From positions 1 to 51,795 of the forward strand of contig JADFWP010000017.1 of NCBI GenBank assembly GCA_015234115.1: a stretch of DNA of 51,795 bases. The letters run 5' to 3'. The stretch is from Magnetococcales bacterium. GTDB lineage: Bacteria; Pseudomonadota; Magnetococcia; Magnetococcales; Magnetaquicoccaceae. The notes under the pieces were generated by a model. It made no database searches. It saw only the letters and a program-made list of their open reading frames with translations, and was not told where the DNA came from. Shown here piece after piece: positions 15,704-23,795 of this stretch. Every line of letters starts with the position of its first letter. Positions within the stretch are counted from its first letter, which is position 1. The position numbers and the translations under genes were made by a program.

Positions 15704-17416
15704 CTAAACGGTCCATCGATATACCGCCTTGGCGCGATTGCCGCGCCCCTGATATTCCAATGCGTGGCACAAGGATCGGACCAGTGCGATGCCTCGGCCC
15801 CCATGGCCGATGTTGCCTTGGAGTTGGGTATGGATCTGATCGATTTCGAAGCCGGGTCCGGTATCTTCCACGAGGATCAGAATTTCGCCGCCATGGGATT
15901 CCGTCGCGCCTGACTCTTCCGGGATCGGACGATGGGTCAACTCCAGTCGGATCGTTCCCTCTTCCAGTTTGGCCAGACGCTCTTCCCGTTCCATGTAATA
16001 GCGGATGAATCCCTCGGGGGTTTTCTTGGTGCGGGTATCGAGCCGCAGCAGACCATGGTCCAGGGCATTGGAGTACAATTCCGCCAGAATGGTGTAGAGC
16101 CGTTCCCGATGTCCGCTCGGCGCCTGGAGATTCATTACGGCGTTGACGATGGTCGGCAGGGGATCGACGGTCTTGAGGGTGTGCGCACTGAAGACGAACG
16201 CGGCATCCCAGGAGGTGGGCGGGATGGCGGTGCGCTGGCGTTTCTCTTCGTTTCCTTTCGGCTCTTCTCCCGCCCGGTCGCAGACGATCTCCAGCAGGCT
16301 GATGTCGTCGCTCTGCTGGGCGTTGTTGCGGAACCGTTCCAGGTCGTCCAGAATGACGCGGAACAGCGTGTCGGGTGGATGGGTGCCGTCGAAGTGGCGC
16401 TCCAGACGTTCGGTGCCGTACATGCTCTCGTCCGGATCGGTCGCTTCGGTCACCCCGTCGGAGAGCAGAAAAACCCGGTAATCGGGCCGCATTTCCAGGA
16501 GTTCCACCTTGCGGTCCTCGCGGGTCATGCGGGTCACGCCGAGCGGGATGTGGTTGGACGGGATCTTTTGGACCAGCCGTCCCGATCCGTCGGTGATCAA
16601 CACATCCGGCAGACCGCCGTTCCAGATGTTGAGGCTTTTCTGCCGGTGGTCCACCTCGATCAGGCAGGCGGCGCAGAACATCCGGCGCGGCATGATCGAA
16701 AGCAGCTTGACGTTCATCGCCTCGGCCAGATCGCCGATGGAAAATCCCTGGGCGGTCATGTCGTAGAAGATGTCAGCCACCGGCATGGCCGCAACCGCCG
16801 CCGAAAGTCCATGACCGGTGAAGTCTCCGAGCATGATGTGCAGTCCCCCGGCCGGATTGTAGCTGGCCACCAGCAGATCGCCGTTGAACAGCGTCATCGG
16901 CGAGGTCCAGTGGTTGAGGCAGGGGGCGTCCAGCAGGTTGCCGGCGCGCACGATATGCGAAAAAATGTGCTGACCCACCTCCAGTTCCTGTTGGACCCGC
17001 TCCTGGTGGTGTTCCAGCTCCTCTTTTTGCATCCGCAGCCGGGCGTGCAACTGCCGGATCCGCTCCATGGCACCGATTTTGGCCTGGAGAATGGTGCGGT
17101 TGAACGGCTTGGTCAGAAAATCGTCACCACCGGCCTCGATGCACTGCACCAACCCTTCGTCGTCGGTGACCGCAGTCAGGAAAATGATCGGCGTGAAGCG
17201 GGAGGTGTGCAGTTTTTTGATCTCACGCGCCGCTTCATAGCCGTTCATGCCCGGCATGCGGATATCCAGCAGCACGAGGTCCGGTTGATGGCGCATGAAC
17301 TCATCCACGCCATCACGGCCATTGTCGGCCGTGATCACCTCGTGCCCCTCTTTGCCCAGCAACCGTTGCAGAATGGTCCGGTTGATCGGGTCGTCATCGA
17401 CGATCAGGATTTTCAT
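15704..17416 (-). CDS. Receiver-SpoIIE phosphatase-HATPase partner-switching regulator (HsbR-like)
   Basis: A 570-residue three-domain protein. Residues 1-120 are a receiver with D7-D8-D9, phospho-acceptor D51 (LVLLDIRMPGMNG) and a conserved Lys (FLTKPF). A short coiled-coil linker leads to a PP2C/SpoIIE-type phosphatase (GDLLVASYNPAGG, LGDFTGHGLSAAV, LLSDGVTEA). The C-terminus is an RsbW/SpoIIAB-like HATPase_c (LAELYSNALDHG N-box, VEDTGPGFE, GHGGRGIAL). One protein could thus both phosphorylate and dephosphorylate a STAS partner, and that partner is encoded 17 bp upstream. The best known parallel is Pseudomonas HsbR with HsbA. Location inside the che operon suggests that CheA, or another kinase, sets its receiver. 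Confidence 0.88.
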   Translation of the reverse strand: MKILIVDDDPINRTILQRLLGKEGHEVITADNGRDGVDEFMRHQPDLVLLDIRMPGMNGYEAAREIKKLHTSRFTPIIFLTAVTDDEGLVQCIEAGGDDFLTKPFNRTILQAKIGAMERIRQLHARLRMQKEELEHHQERVQQELEVGQHIFSHIVRAGNLLDAPCLNHWTSPMTLFNGDLLVASYNPAGGLHIMLGDFTGHGLSAAVAAMPVADIFYDMTAQGFSIGDLAEAMNVKLLSIMPRRMFCAACLIEVDHRQKSLNIWNGGLPDVLITDGSGRLVQKIPSNHIPLGVTRMTREDRKVELLEMRPDYRVFLLSDGVTEATDPDESMYGTERLERHFDGTHPPDTLFRVILDDLERFRNNAQQSDDISLLEIVCDRAGEEPKGNEEKRQRTAIPPTSWDAAFVFSAHTLKTVDPLPTIVNAVMNLQAPSGHRERLYTILAELYSNALDHGLLRLDTRTKKTPEGFIRYYMEREERLAKLEEGTIRLELTHRPIPEESGATESHGGEILILVEDTGPGFEIDQIHTQLQGNIGHGGRGIALVRSLCHALEYQGRGNRAKAVYRWTV

Positions 17417-17433
17417 GCCGGTTTGGGCGCTGG

Positions 17434-17748
17434 TCAGGCGATTTTGAACAGACGCTGGAAATTGGCCGTTTCGAGAATCTTGCGAATCTCCGGGCGGGTG
17501 TTGACGATCTCGATGTCGGATTCGTTGGCGCCGGCCTCTTCCCGCAGCAAAAGCAGCATGCCCAGCGCCGAGGAGTCGATGTATTCGGTTCCGGCCAGAT
17601 CGATCACGAAACGCCGTCCCTGGTTGTCTTCCCCCGACTCGCTCTGGTAGGCGGCGCGGAACTGGGAGTGCATTTCAAAGTTGAAACGTCCCTTGACGCC
17701 AATGATGGTCTCCTTGTCGTTGCGGGTGACGTGAATGGTTCCAGACAT
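17434..17748 (-). CDS. STAS-domain anti-sigma factor antagonist (HsbA/RsbV-like)
   Basis: A 104-residue single STAS domain. The phosphorylatable serine motif DSSALGMLLL (S59-S60) follows LAGTEYI, as in SpoIIAA/RsbV proteins. The expected role is as a phospho-switched partner of the adjacent REC-SpoIIE-HATPase protein, binding an anti-sigma factor or another target when unphosphorylated. The start has GGAGAACCCC upstream. It is the first gene after repeat copy D, so the downstream run to cheY may have its own promoter in 17749-17830. The target protein (a FlgM-like or RsbW-like anti-sigma factor) is not in this window. Confidence 0.88.
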   Translation of the reverse strand: MSGTIHVTRNDKETIIGVKGRFNFEMHSQFRAAYQSESGEDNQGRRFVIDLAGTEYIDSSALGMLLLLREEAGANESDIEIVNTRPEIRKILETANFQRLFKIA

Positions 17749-17830
17749 GGGGTTCTCCTGTACTCATGAGGTGAATTGAAAAAGTTTCTTCCGAATGCAT
17801 CCAACCGCGACCGGTTCGAGCGGTACACGT

Positions 17831-17957
17831 TTGAGAGAAAAGAGGGGGTCTGGGGGATTCGTCCCCCAGGGTTGTGACTTTAAACCAAATTTAAAGTTTT
17901 TATTTAAAGTCAAAATCCTGGGAGATGAATCTCCCGGACTCTCTCTTTTCTTTCAAT
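17831..17957. repeat. Palindromic repeat, copy D (full element)
   Basis: Full element inside the che cluster. The left arm (GAGAAAAGAGGGGGTCTGGGGG, local hairpin loop ATTCGT) and a more diverged right arm (CCTGGGAGATGAATCTCCCGG) flank an AT-rich centre. Compensatory changes in the right hairpin (GGGAG-ATGAAT-CTCCC) keep it paired, which suggests selection on, or conversion within, the hairpin. It separates the MCP-like gene from the STAS gene. Confidence 0.85.
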
Positions 17958-18013
17958 GATTGGGCCATGGCCCGTGCCTCTTTCGCCAAGACGGTTTCCA
18001 AACCGGATGGCCG

Positions 18014-18985
18014 TCAGAACAACTCGATGCCGCCTTCATCCATACTGGTCTGCTGCACGGCCTGGCGATCGGCGGCATCGAAGAGTTCCACCTGTTCGGC
18101 CAGTGCGGCGCGAATCTCTGCGGCGCTCTGCGGGCCGATGTCGGCGGGGAACATCCTGGCCAGGTTTTCCAGCACCACGAACTTGCGTTCCATGCTCTGG
18201 GTGAGCTGGGTGACCATATCCTCGAACTGCAAGGACATCACCGCGATCCCGACGCGCATGTTGATCTCCTGGGTGATCTCCGCCACCTTGCCAATGGTTT
18301 CGGCGGTAAAGAGATCGATGGCGTTGACCTCCTCCATCATGAAATCCACCCGTCCTTTGGATTCGATCGCGAAACTCATGTCTTTGGAGGCCATCAGTTC
18401 GATGATCTCCTTGGTGGCCAGGATGTTTTCGCGGGCATGATCGATGACTTCGCTGATCTTGCCGCTGAAATTGTGCGAATTTCCCGCCAGTTTGCGCACC
18501 TCGTCGGCCACCACGGCAAAGGATCGGCCGGCCTGCCCGGCCCGCGCGGCCACGATCCGGGCATTGAGGGAAAGAACATGGGTTTGTTCCGCAATGCCGT
18601 TGATATCTTTGATCAGCAGTACCACCTCGGCCATCTGCCCGGCGAGGGCGTCGATGCGGTGGACCATCTCCATGCTCTGTCGGCTCACCAGAATGATGTG
18701 ATCCACAAAGGTGCGCAGGATCTTGTCGGTCTCGGAGACGAACTTGCGAATGCTGATGGTGGAGTCATCCGCCTCCTTGGAGACATCCATGGACTGGGTG
18801 AGCGAGGAGACAAGATCATACTGGTCATTGGATTTGTCGCGCAGGCCATTGAAACTGTCGGTCAGTTTGACAATGGCGTCTTGCACCAATGAGCGGATCT
18901 GTTGCATCTCCACGCGCACGCTGTCCACTTCGCGTGTGATCTCTGTGCGAATCTCCTGGAGGAGCTGTTCGTTCCGGTCAGCCAT
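18014..18985 (-). CDS. Soluble methyl-accepting chemotaxis-like signalling protein
   Basis: A 323-residue, largely helical protein with no transmembrane segment, sensor domain or HAMP domain. The receptor hairpin tip that contacts CheA and CheW is recognisable around IAEQTHVLSLNARIVAARAG and FAVVADEVRKLA (consensus QTNLLALNAAIEAARAGE), with deviations such as SLNARIV and AGQAGRS. The C-terminal part (LQFEDMVTQLTQSMERK) is also receptor-like. It starts 5 bp after cheW and follows cheA and cheW in the same transcript, so it probably joins the CheA-CheW array directly. It may be a cytoplasmic receptor or an array adaptor; the upstream N-terminal frame has no ribosome site, so I take the ATG at 18985. 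Confidence 0.8.
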   Translation of the reverse strand: MADRNEQLLQEIRTEITREVDSVRVEMQQIRSLVQDAIVKLTDSFNGLRDKSNDQYDLVSSLTQSMDVSKEADDSTISIRKFVSETDKILRTFVDHIILVSRQSMEMVHRIDALAGQMAEVVLLIKDINGIAEQTHVLSLNARIVAARAGQAGRSFAVVADEVRKLAGNSHNFSGKISEVIDHARENILATKEIIELMASKDMSFAIESKGRVDFMMEEVNAIDLFTAETIGKVAEITQEINMRVGIAVMSLQFEDMVTQLTQSMERKFVVLENLARMFPADIGPQSAAEIRAALAEQVELFDAADRQAVQQTSMDEGGIELF

Positions 18986-18990
18986 CAGGG

Positions 18991-19485
18991 TCAACTTGAA
19001 GCCTGATTGTTCAGCCCCAGCACTGTGGCCACATCGAGAATGATCAGCAGATTGCGCTCGAACTCCACCACCCCATGGACGAAATCCGCCGAGATGCCGG
19101 TCAGGTTGGCCGGTGGCGGCAGAATGTTGTCGTCCACGATGTCGCGCACGTCGCCCAGTTGATCCACGGCCAGACCGACCGGGTCTTCCCAGGGACATTT
19201 GGTCATGGCCAGTTCGTGATTGATCTTCAATACTTCGTCACGGGTTTTCATGATGACGTTGTATTGTTTGCCCCGGGTTTCGCCGACCACGTCTGGTTTG
19301 GACCAGCAGAGCCGGGATTTCAGGTCGAACAGGGTGATGACCCGTCCGCGAATGTTCAGCATGCCCCGGATATAGTCCGGGGAGCCGGGAACCGGGGTAC
19401 ACTCCATGGAACGGTTGATCTCGCGGACCAGGAGAATATCGATTCCCAGATAGAGGTCGCCCAGGGTGAAGGTGCTGACGAGCAT
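18991..19485 (-). CDS. cheW: CheW-like chemotaxis coupling protein
   Basis: A 164-residue CheW domain that couples receptors to CheA. Typical segments are present: TFTLGDLYLGIDILLVREINRS, PGSPDYIRGMLNIRGRVITLFDLK (NIRG core motif), and DILPPPANLTG...GVVEFERNLLIILDV at the C-terminus. An insertion between the two halves makes it slightly longer than a minimal CheW. It lies 45 bp after cheA and immediately before the soluble MCP-like gene. Confidence 0.93.
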   Translation of the reverse strand: MLVSTFTLGDLYLGIDILLVREINRSMECTPVPGSPDYIRGMLNIRGRVITLFDLKSRLCWSKPDVVGETRGKQYNVIMKTRDEVLKINHELAMTKCPWEDPVGLAVDQLGDVRDIVDDNILPPPANLTGISADFVHGVVEFERNLLIILDVATVLGLNNQASS

Positions 19486-19530
19486 GGTTCTGGTTACTCC
19501 AGCGGTTCTGGTTTCTTTGGTGTCAAATCA

Positions 19531-22500
19531 TCAACGGGTGCGCAAAGTGGAGACCACCTTGAGCAGACGGTTCTTGTCGATGGCTGGGACGCAACTGACG
19601 AATCCGGCCCGGGTGCAGCGATCCTCCAGCTCCGAGGAGATGGAAGAGGTGGTCGCGATCATCGGGATTTCCGCATGGGGCGTGCCATTGAGTTCGTTGG
19701 CCAACTCGAAGCCATCCATGACCGGCATGTTGAGATCGGTCACCAACAGGTCGTAATCGCCACGATTGAGCATGCCGATGGCGGCCTGGCCATCTTCGGC
19801 CTGATCCACTTCGAAGCCTACCGAACTGAGGTAATTGCTGGTGAGTACCCGCAGGAACGGGGTATCGTCCACCACCAGGGCGCGGAAGCCGGCGCCTTCC
19901 ACCTGCGGCGGCAGCCACGGCGGACGGATGCCTGCCATCTCGAAGACCGCGTTGACATCCGGGAAGAGGACCACCCGGTCGTCGATCTGGGCCGATCCGA
20001 AGAGTCCGGGGGCCTGAATCGCACGGCAATCCAGGTCGATGTTGGTCTCCCGGGTATCGAGAATGCGCGAGAAGATCAGGCCGGCCTGGATGTCCGGGAT
20101 GTTGGGCACCACCATGCAGAGGTTGAGATCCTCCTCTTCTTCGGTGTCGGTGCTGTTGCGGGAGAGTCCCATCCCTTCCAGCCCCAGGACATGATCCGGG
20201 TAGATGGCCCGGAAGGTCTTGCCGTCGTAGCGGACATAGGGGAGACCGCCGATGGTGTCGAGCAGTTTCGGGGAGATTTTCTCCACGCGGCGCACCATGC
20301 TGTGGACAATGCCCATGATGAGTCCGGTTCCGGTCTCCAGGAGAATGATGTTCTGGCGTTCCCGCAGGGCGGCCCGGCGTTCCTCGTCCAGGTCCATGCG
20401 GGTGGCCCGTTCCACGTTGCTGAAGTTGATCTGGGCCTGTTCCATCAGTCCGGCATAGTCGATGATCAAGGAGACGCTGCCGTCGCCCAGGATGGTCGTG
20501 GCCGAAAAGCAGGGATTGTCTTTGAAGAAGGCGGGCAGAGGTTTCACCACGATCTCTTCGCTGTCGAGCACCTCGTCCACCACCATGCCGAATTCGTTGC
20601 CGCCGACATTCAGCACCATCACATAGGCCACCAGGGTATGGGGATCGCGGCGGTCGGTGGGTTGATCGCGGCGGTCGCCGTTGCCGTTACCGTTGCCATT
20701 CCCATTGATGGTGACGTTGTTGTTGAGCACGCCATCCTGGGCCTTTTTGAAGCTGGCGCGGCGGTCCGAAAGCCGTTCGCGGCGATCCGGGCCATCGCCG
20801 TTGCTGCGGATTCTGGGGATGTTGAGCACATCGGTCAGATCCACCAGAGGCAGCAGCATGTTGCGCAGGCGCAACACCGGGGCGTTGCCGACGATTTCGA
20901 TCTGTTGCGCGCGGTCGGATTCGGCCACGCGCACGATCTCCACCAGACCGATTTCCGGAATGGCGAAGCGCTGATTGCCCGCCGAGACGATCATGGCCGG
21001 AATGATGGCCAGGGTCAGCGGGAGTTTGAGGATGATGGTGGTCCCTTTGCCGACCTTGGAGAGGATCTGGACCGTGCCGCCGAGTTTTTCGATGTTGGTG
21101 CGCACCACGTCCATGCCCACGCCACGGCCCGAGACATCGGAGATTTTCTTGGCCATGGAGAAGCCCGGCGCGAAGATGAGGTCGAGGGCATCCTCTTCGC
21201 TCATGGTATCGGCCTGGCGTTCGGTGATCACGCCCCGTTCCAGGGCTTTGGCCTTGACCCGTTCGGCATCGATGCCGCCGCCGTCATCGGCCAAGGAGAT
21301 GTTGACCATGCCGTTTTCGTGATAGGCGGCCAGTTCCACCTGTCCGGCCTCGGGTTTGTTGCAGGCCAGCCGGTCCTGGGGCAGTTCGATGGCGTGGTCA
21401 GCCACGTTGCGGATCATGTGGGTGAGGGGGTCGGAGAGATGTTCGATCACCGACTTGTCCAGATCGACATCGCCGCCGCGCAGTTCCAGATCGATCTTTT
21501 TGCCCAGCTTGTGGGCCAGGTCGCGCACGATGCGCGGGAACTTGTTGAAGACCACCGACACCGGCTGCATGCGGGCCTGCATCACCCGCTCCTGGATGCG
21601 GCTGGTGATGGAGTCGAGGTTTTGCACCAACGGTCCGAAGTGGGGGAATTTGGCCTGCACTTCGACTGCGGCGCGCGAGAGCTGGTTTCTGGCCAGCACC
21701 AGTTCCCCGGCGTTGTTGATCAGTTCGTCGAGCAAAGAGACGCTGACCCGCAAGGTCTCTTCGACCGTGGGGCTGGAGCTTTTGCTGGTCGGTGCGCCGG
21801 GTTTGGCCGCCGCGCCCCGTTTGGCCGAGGGCGCATATTTGGGTTTGCGCAGCCGGGGCGTATGGGGGCTTTTGGTTCTTTGGGCCTCTTCGTCGTCGTC
21901 ATCGTCCCGGGCCAGGGAGGTCTGCACCGCAGGCGCGGCGGGTGGCGCCGATTTGCGGGCCATGGCCGCCTGGGCGGCACCGGCGGGCAGGGCCTGTTTC
22001 TGGATATGATCCGGCGCCACCTGGAGCAAAGAGAGCAGCAGATCGTCTTCCAGCACCGTGGAGAGCAGCACCGAGAGACTGCTTTCGGTGACGGCCTCCA
22101 GTTCCTTGTTGGACTGGAAGGCCGGATCCGTGGTCACGATCGAGCCGACCGACTCCATCAGGGATTTGGTGGTGTTGAACAGATCGATCCTCTCCTCCTT
22201 GCCTGGGGGGAGGTCGAGGGTGATCGAGAAGAAACGGCGTCCGTGGGTGACGGCTTCGGCAATGGCCTCCGGGTATTTGTCAAGATCGAACGTCTTGATC
22301 GGCACCGGTTTTTTGGTCGAGGAATCTTCCGTGGCCGAGGAGGCGTCGAGAGGATCTTCGGCGGGTTCCGGTTCGGACTCCGGGGCGGGTGCCGGTTCCG
22401 GTTCCGGGGCCGCTTTGGGCGTCGGTGGCGGTGCCACCTGCTTGGGTGGCGGCGGCAGAGTGCTGCCGCTTCCTTCCAGGATGGCCTGAATGGTGGCGAT

Positions 22501-22854
22501 CTGTTCGCTGGCATCCACCGATTCACTCGCGGAGACGTCGTGAATCATGGTTTGCAGCTTGTCAAGCCCGGAGAGCAGGCTGTCTGTCACGGCAGGGCTG
22601 ATCGACATGGATTTGTCGCGCACCTTGCCCAGCAGGTTCTCCATGGTGTGGCTCAACTTGGTGATGCTGGAAAGCCCGAAGAATCCGGCTGACCCCTTGA
22701 TCGAGTGGACGCTGCGGAACAGCCGGTTGATGATCTCCGGGTCTGTGCCGTCTCCGCGTTCTTCCAGGGTCAGAAGATCCGGCTCAATGGTCTCCAAATG
22801 CTCGGTAGCTTCCTGCACGAACATGCCCAAAAGTTCATCATCTTCCTCGGCCAT
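19531..22854 (-). CDS. cheA: CheA hybrid histidine kinase with C-terminal receiver
   Basis: A 1107-residue central chemotaxis kinase. The N-terminal HPt domain carries H50 (FRSVHSIKGSAGF). A Pro-rich linker leads to an uncharacterised region (about 185-290), then a second low-complexity linker. The dimerisation helix (VSLLDELINNAGELVLARNQL) is followed by the ATPase with N-box IRNVADHAIELP and glycine boxes DDGGGIDAE and GRGVGMDVV. A CheW-like domain is split by an insert containing a Gly-Asn repeat, and a second CheW-like stretch precedes the receiver. The receiver has DD and D (LLVTDLNMPVMDG), but the usual Lys-Pro is replaced (CVPAID), so phosphoryl signalling there may be altered. Start at 22854 with GGGGAAG upstream. 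It is the first gene of the cluster, with 406 bp of intergenic DNA ahead of it. Confidence 0.93.
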   Translation of the reverse strand: MAEEDDELLGMFVQEATEHLETIEPDLLTLEERGDGTDPEIINRLFRSVHSIKGSAGFFGLSSITKLSHTMENLLGKVRDKSMSISPAVTDSLLSGLDKLQTMIHDVSASESVDASEQIATIQAILEGSGSTLPPPPKQVAPPPTPKAAPEPEPAPAPESEPEPAEDPLDASSATEDSSTKKPVPIKTFDLDKYPEAIAEAVTHGRRFFSITLDLPPGKEERIDLFNTTKSLMESVGSIVTTDPAFQSNKELEAVTESSLSVLLSTVLEDDLLLSLLQVAPDHIQKQALPAGAAQAAMARKSAPPAAPAVQTSLARDDDDDEEAQRTKSPHTPRLRKPKYAPSAKRGAAAKPGAPTSKSSSPTVEETLRVSVSLLDELINNAGELVLARNQLSRAAVEVQAKFPHFGPLVQNLDSITSRIQERVMQARMQPVSVVFNKFPRIVRDLAHKLGKKIDLELRGGDVDLDKSVIEHLSDPLTHMIRNVADHAIELPQDRLACNKPEAGQVELAAYHENGMVNISLADDGGGIDAERVKAKALERGVITERQADTMSEEDALDLIFAPGFSMAKKISDVSGRGVGMDVVRTNIEKLGGTVQILSKVGKGTTIILKLPLTLAIIPAMIVSAGNQRFAIPEIGLVEIVRVAESDRAQQIEIVGNAPVLRLRNMLLPLVDLTDVLNIPRIRSNGDGPDRRERLSDRRASFKKAQDGVLNNNVTINGNGNGNGNGDRRDQPTDRRDPHTLVAYVMVLNVGGNEFGMVVDEVLDSEEIVVKPLPAFFKDNPCFSATTILGDGSVSLIIDYAGLMEQAQINFSNVERATRMDLDEERRAALRERQNIILLETGTGLIMGIVHSMVRRVEKISPKLLDTIGGLPYVRYDGKTFRAIYPDHVLGLEGMGLSRNSTDTEEEEDLNLCMVVPNIPDIQAGLIFSRILDTRETNIDLDCRAIQAPGLFGSAQIDDRVVLFPDVNAVFEMAGIRPPWLPPQVEGAGFRALVVDDTPFLRVLTSNYLSSVGFEVDQAEDGQAAIGMLNRGDYDLLVTDLNMPVMDGFELANELNGTPHAEIPMIATTSSISSELEDRCTRAGFVSCVPAIDKNRLLKVVSTLRTR
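20677..20706. repeat. 6-bp tandem repeat (5 units) in cheA
   Basis: Five units close to GCCGTT on the plus strand, encoding alternating Asn-Gly in the insert within the CheW-like domain of CheA. The hexamer unit keeps the frame whatever the copy number. DRR-rich segments (DRRERLSDRR, DRRDQPTDRR) flank it. Confidence 0.8.
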
Positions 22855-23260
22855 GACGAAATCTTCCCCTGAACGCGCGACATTTGTTACGGGTTGTTAC
22901 GGACCGTGCCCATCTGACACGGCTTTGATCAGTGTATCGGTATTCCACCAGAGAAATCAAGCTGGACGAGTCGGTTGACGCCAGACTCGGGCGAAAATGG
23001 ATCTCAGCGAAAATTTCTATATCATTTTTAGAATGTTTCGGCTATGATTCACGCGCTTTGGATGCATTTTTCCCATTTACGCTATGTTACAAATGGGGCG
23101 CGGCCTCGGATGCCCAGGGAAACCATCCCCGGAGCGTCGCAGATCGTGACAGGTTGCCCGGAGCGCGCGCATGCTTTGAATCAGGATGCGCTCCGACGGC
23201 GTTGTTCTCCTATAAATCTTAATGAAGACGGGCCATTGGGTCTAACAGGGAGAGTTGAAT
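22855..23260. promoter_or_regulatory. 406-bp divergent intergenic region, cheA / hypothetical gene
   Basis: No gene is credible here. The region should hold the promoter of the chemotaxis operon (minus strand) and that of the small gene at 23261 (plus strand). A TATAAA box at 23211-23216 lies 45 bp before the plus-strand ATG, but no well-spaced -35 is visible, and I found no convincing sigma-54 or sigma-28 site. AT content rises locally around 23005-23050. Confidence 0.4.
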
Positions 23261-23659
23261 ATGAACAAATCGGTCGTTTCGGAACTGATGCATGAACCAG
23301 CCGTGGATAATAACGATACCCATCTCTGGATGGCGGTCATGGATCGGGCGGTCCGTGATCTCGTTGCCCTGGAGCGTTATCGTCAGGATCCGGCCGTGAT
23401 GGAAGACCCGGTTTTCCGCTACGATTATCGCACGCTGCGCAAGTGGTTTCACTCCTCCTCCATGGAGCCAGGCTCATTCAACTGGATCTGCTCGCTGGTC
23501 AACATCGATCCCAAATGGGCGCTCAATCGTCTGGAAGAGCGTCTCAAGGTCTGCATCGGTCCCTCCTCGGGCAAGAAGCCGTCGGCGCGGGTCGCCTTGC
23601 ACGATCCGGAAGATCTGGATGACGAGGACGACCTCGACGCGATTGCCGCAGCGGCCTGA
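23261..23659 (+). CDS. Hypothetical protein, 132 residues
   Basis: Not recognised. It is soluble and mixed-charge, with a helical middle (RAVRDLVALERYRQDPAVMEDPVFRYDYRTLRKWFHSSS, given in part here as motif regions RAVRDLVALERYR and YDYRTLRKWF). A tryptophan/cysteine segment (FNWICSLVNIDPKWALNRLEERLKVCIG region) precedes an acidic tail (DPEDLDDEDDLDAIAAAA). AGGGAGA lies about 8 nt before the ATG at 23261, supporting real translation; a TTG two codons earlier is too close to that site. It has its own strong terminator at 23717-23756, implying a monocistronic, well-expressed gene. The pattern faintly recalls DNA-associated small phage or regulator proteins, but I would not name a function. Confidence 0.7.
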   Translation: MNKSVVSELMHEPAVDNNDTHLWMAVMDRAVRDLVALERYRQDPAVMEDPVFRYDYRTLRKWFHSSSMEPGSFNWICSLVNIDPKWALNRLEERLKVCIGPSSGKKPSARVALHDPEDLDDEDDLDAIAAAA

Positions 23660-23716
23660 GCGACGTTCCTGCGGTTCGGACGCGCTCCGGAAGCCATCTT
23701 GAGAAGTGCTGGTTGG

Positions 23717-23756
23717 GACGAAAAAGACCGGGCCATGGTGTCCGGTCTTTTTCGTC
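23717..23756 (+). terminator. Rho-independent terminator after the hypothetical gene
   Basis: A perfect 15-bp stem, GACGAAAAAGACCGG (23717-23731) with its complement at 23742-23756, and a 10-nt loop. The T-run within the right arm (CTTTTTC) provides the U-tract. It ends the 23261-23659 transcript and is unlike the palindrome family. Confidence 0.8.
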
Positions 23757-23795
23757 ATTTGGGTCGATGAATCACTGAATCTGGAAAAATGGAGC

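Noticed and set aside
19075-22692. Very long open frame on the plus strand opposite cheA
   Set aside because: It is antisense to a clear CheA and CheW, rich in His/Gly/Gln, and has no recognisable domain. High-GC codon use in the true gene leaves the opposite frame open.
23044-23295. Open frame across the cheA / hypothetical gene intergenic region
   Set aside because: No ribosome site, no recognisable protein features, and it overlaps the better supported gene at 23261 in another frame.
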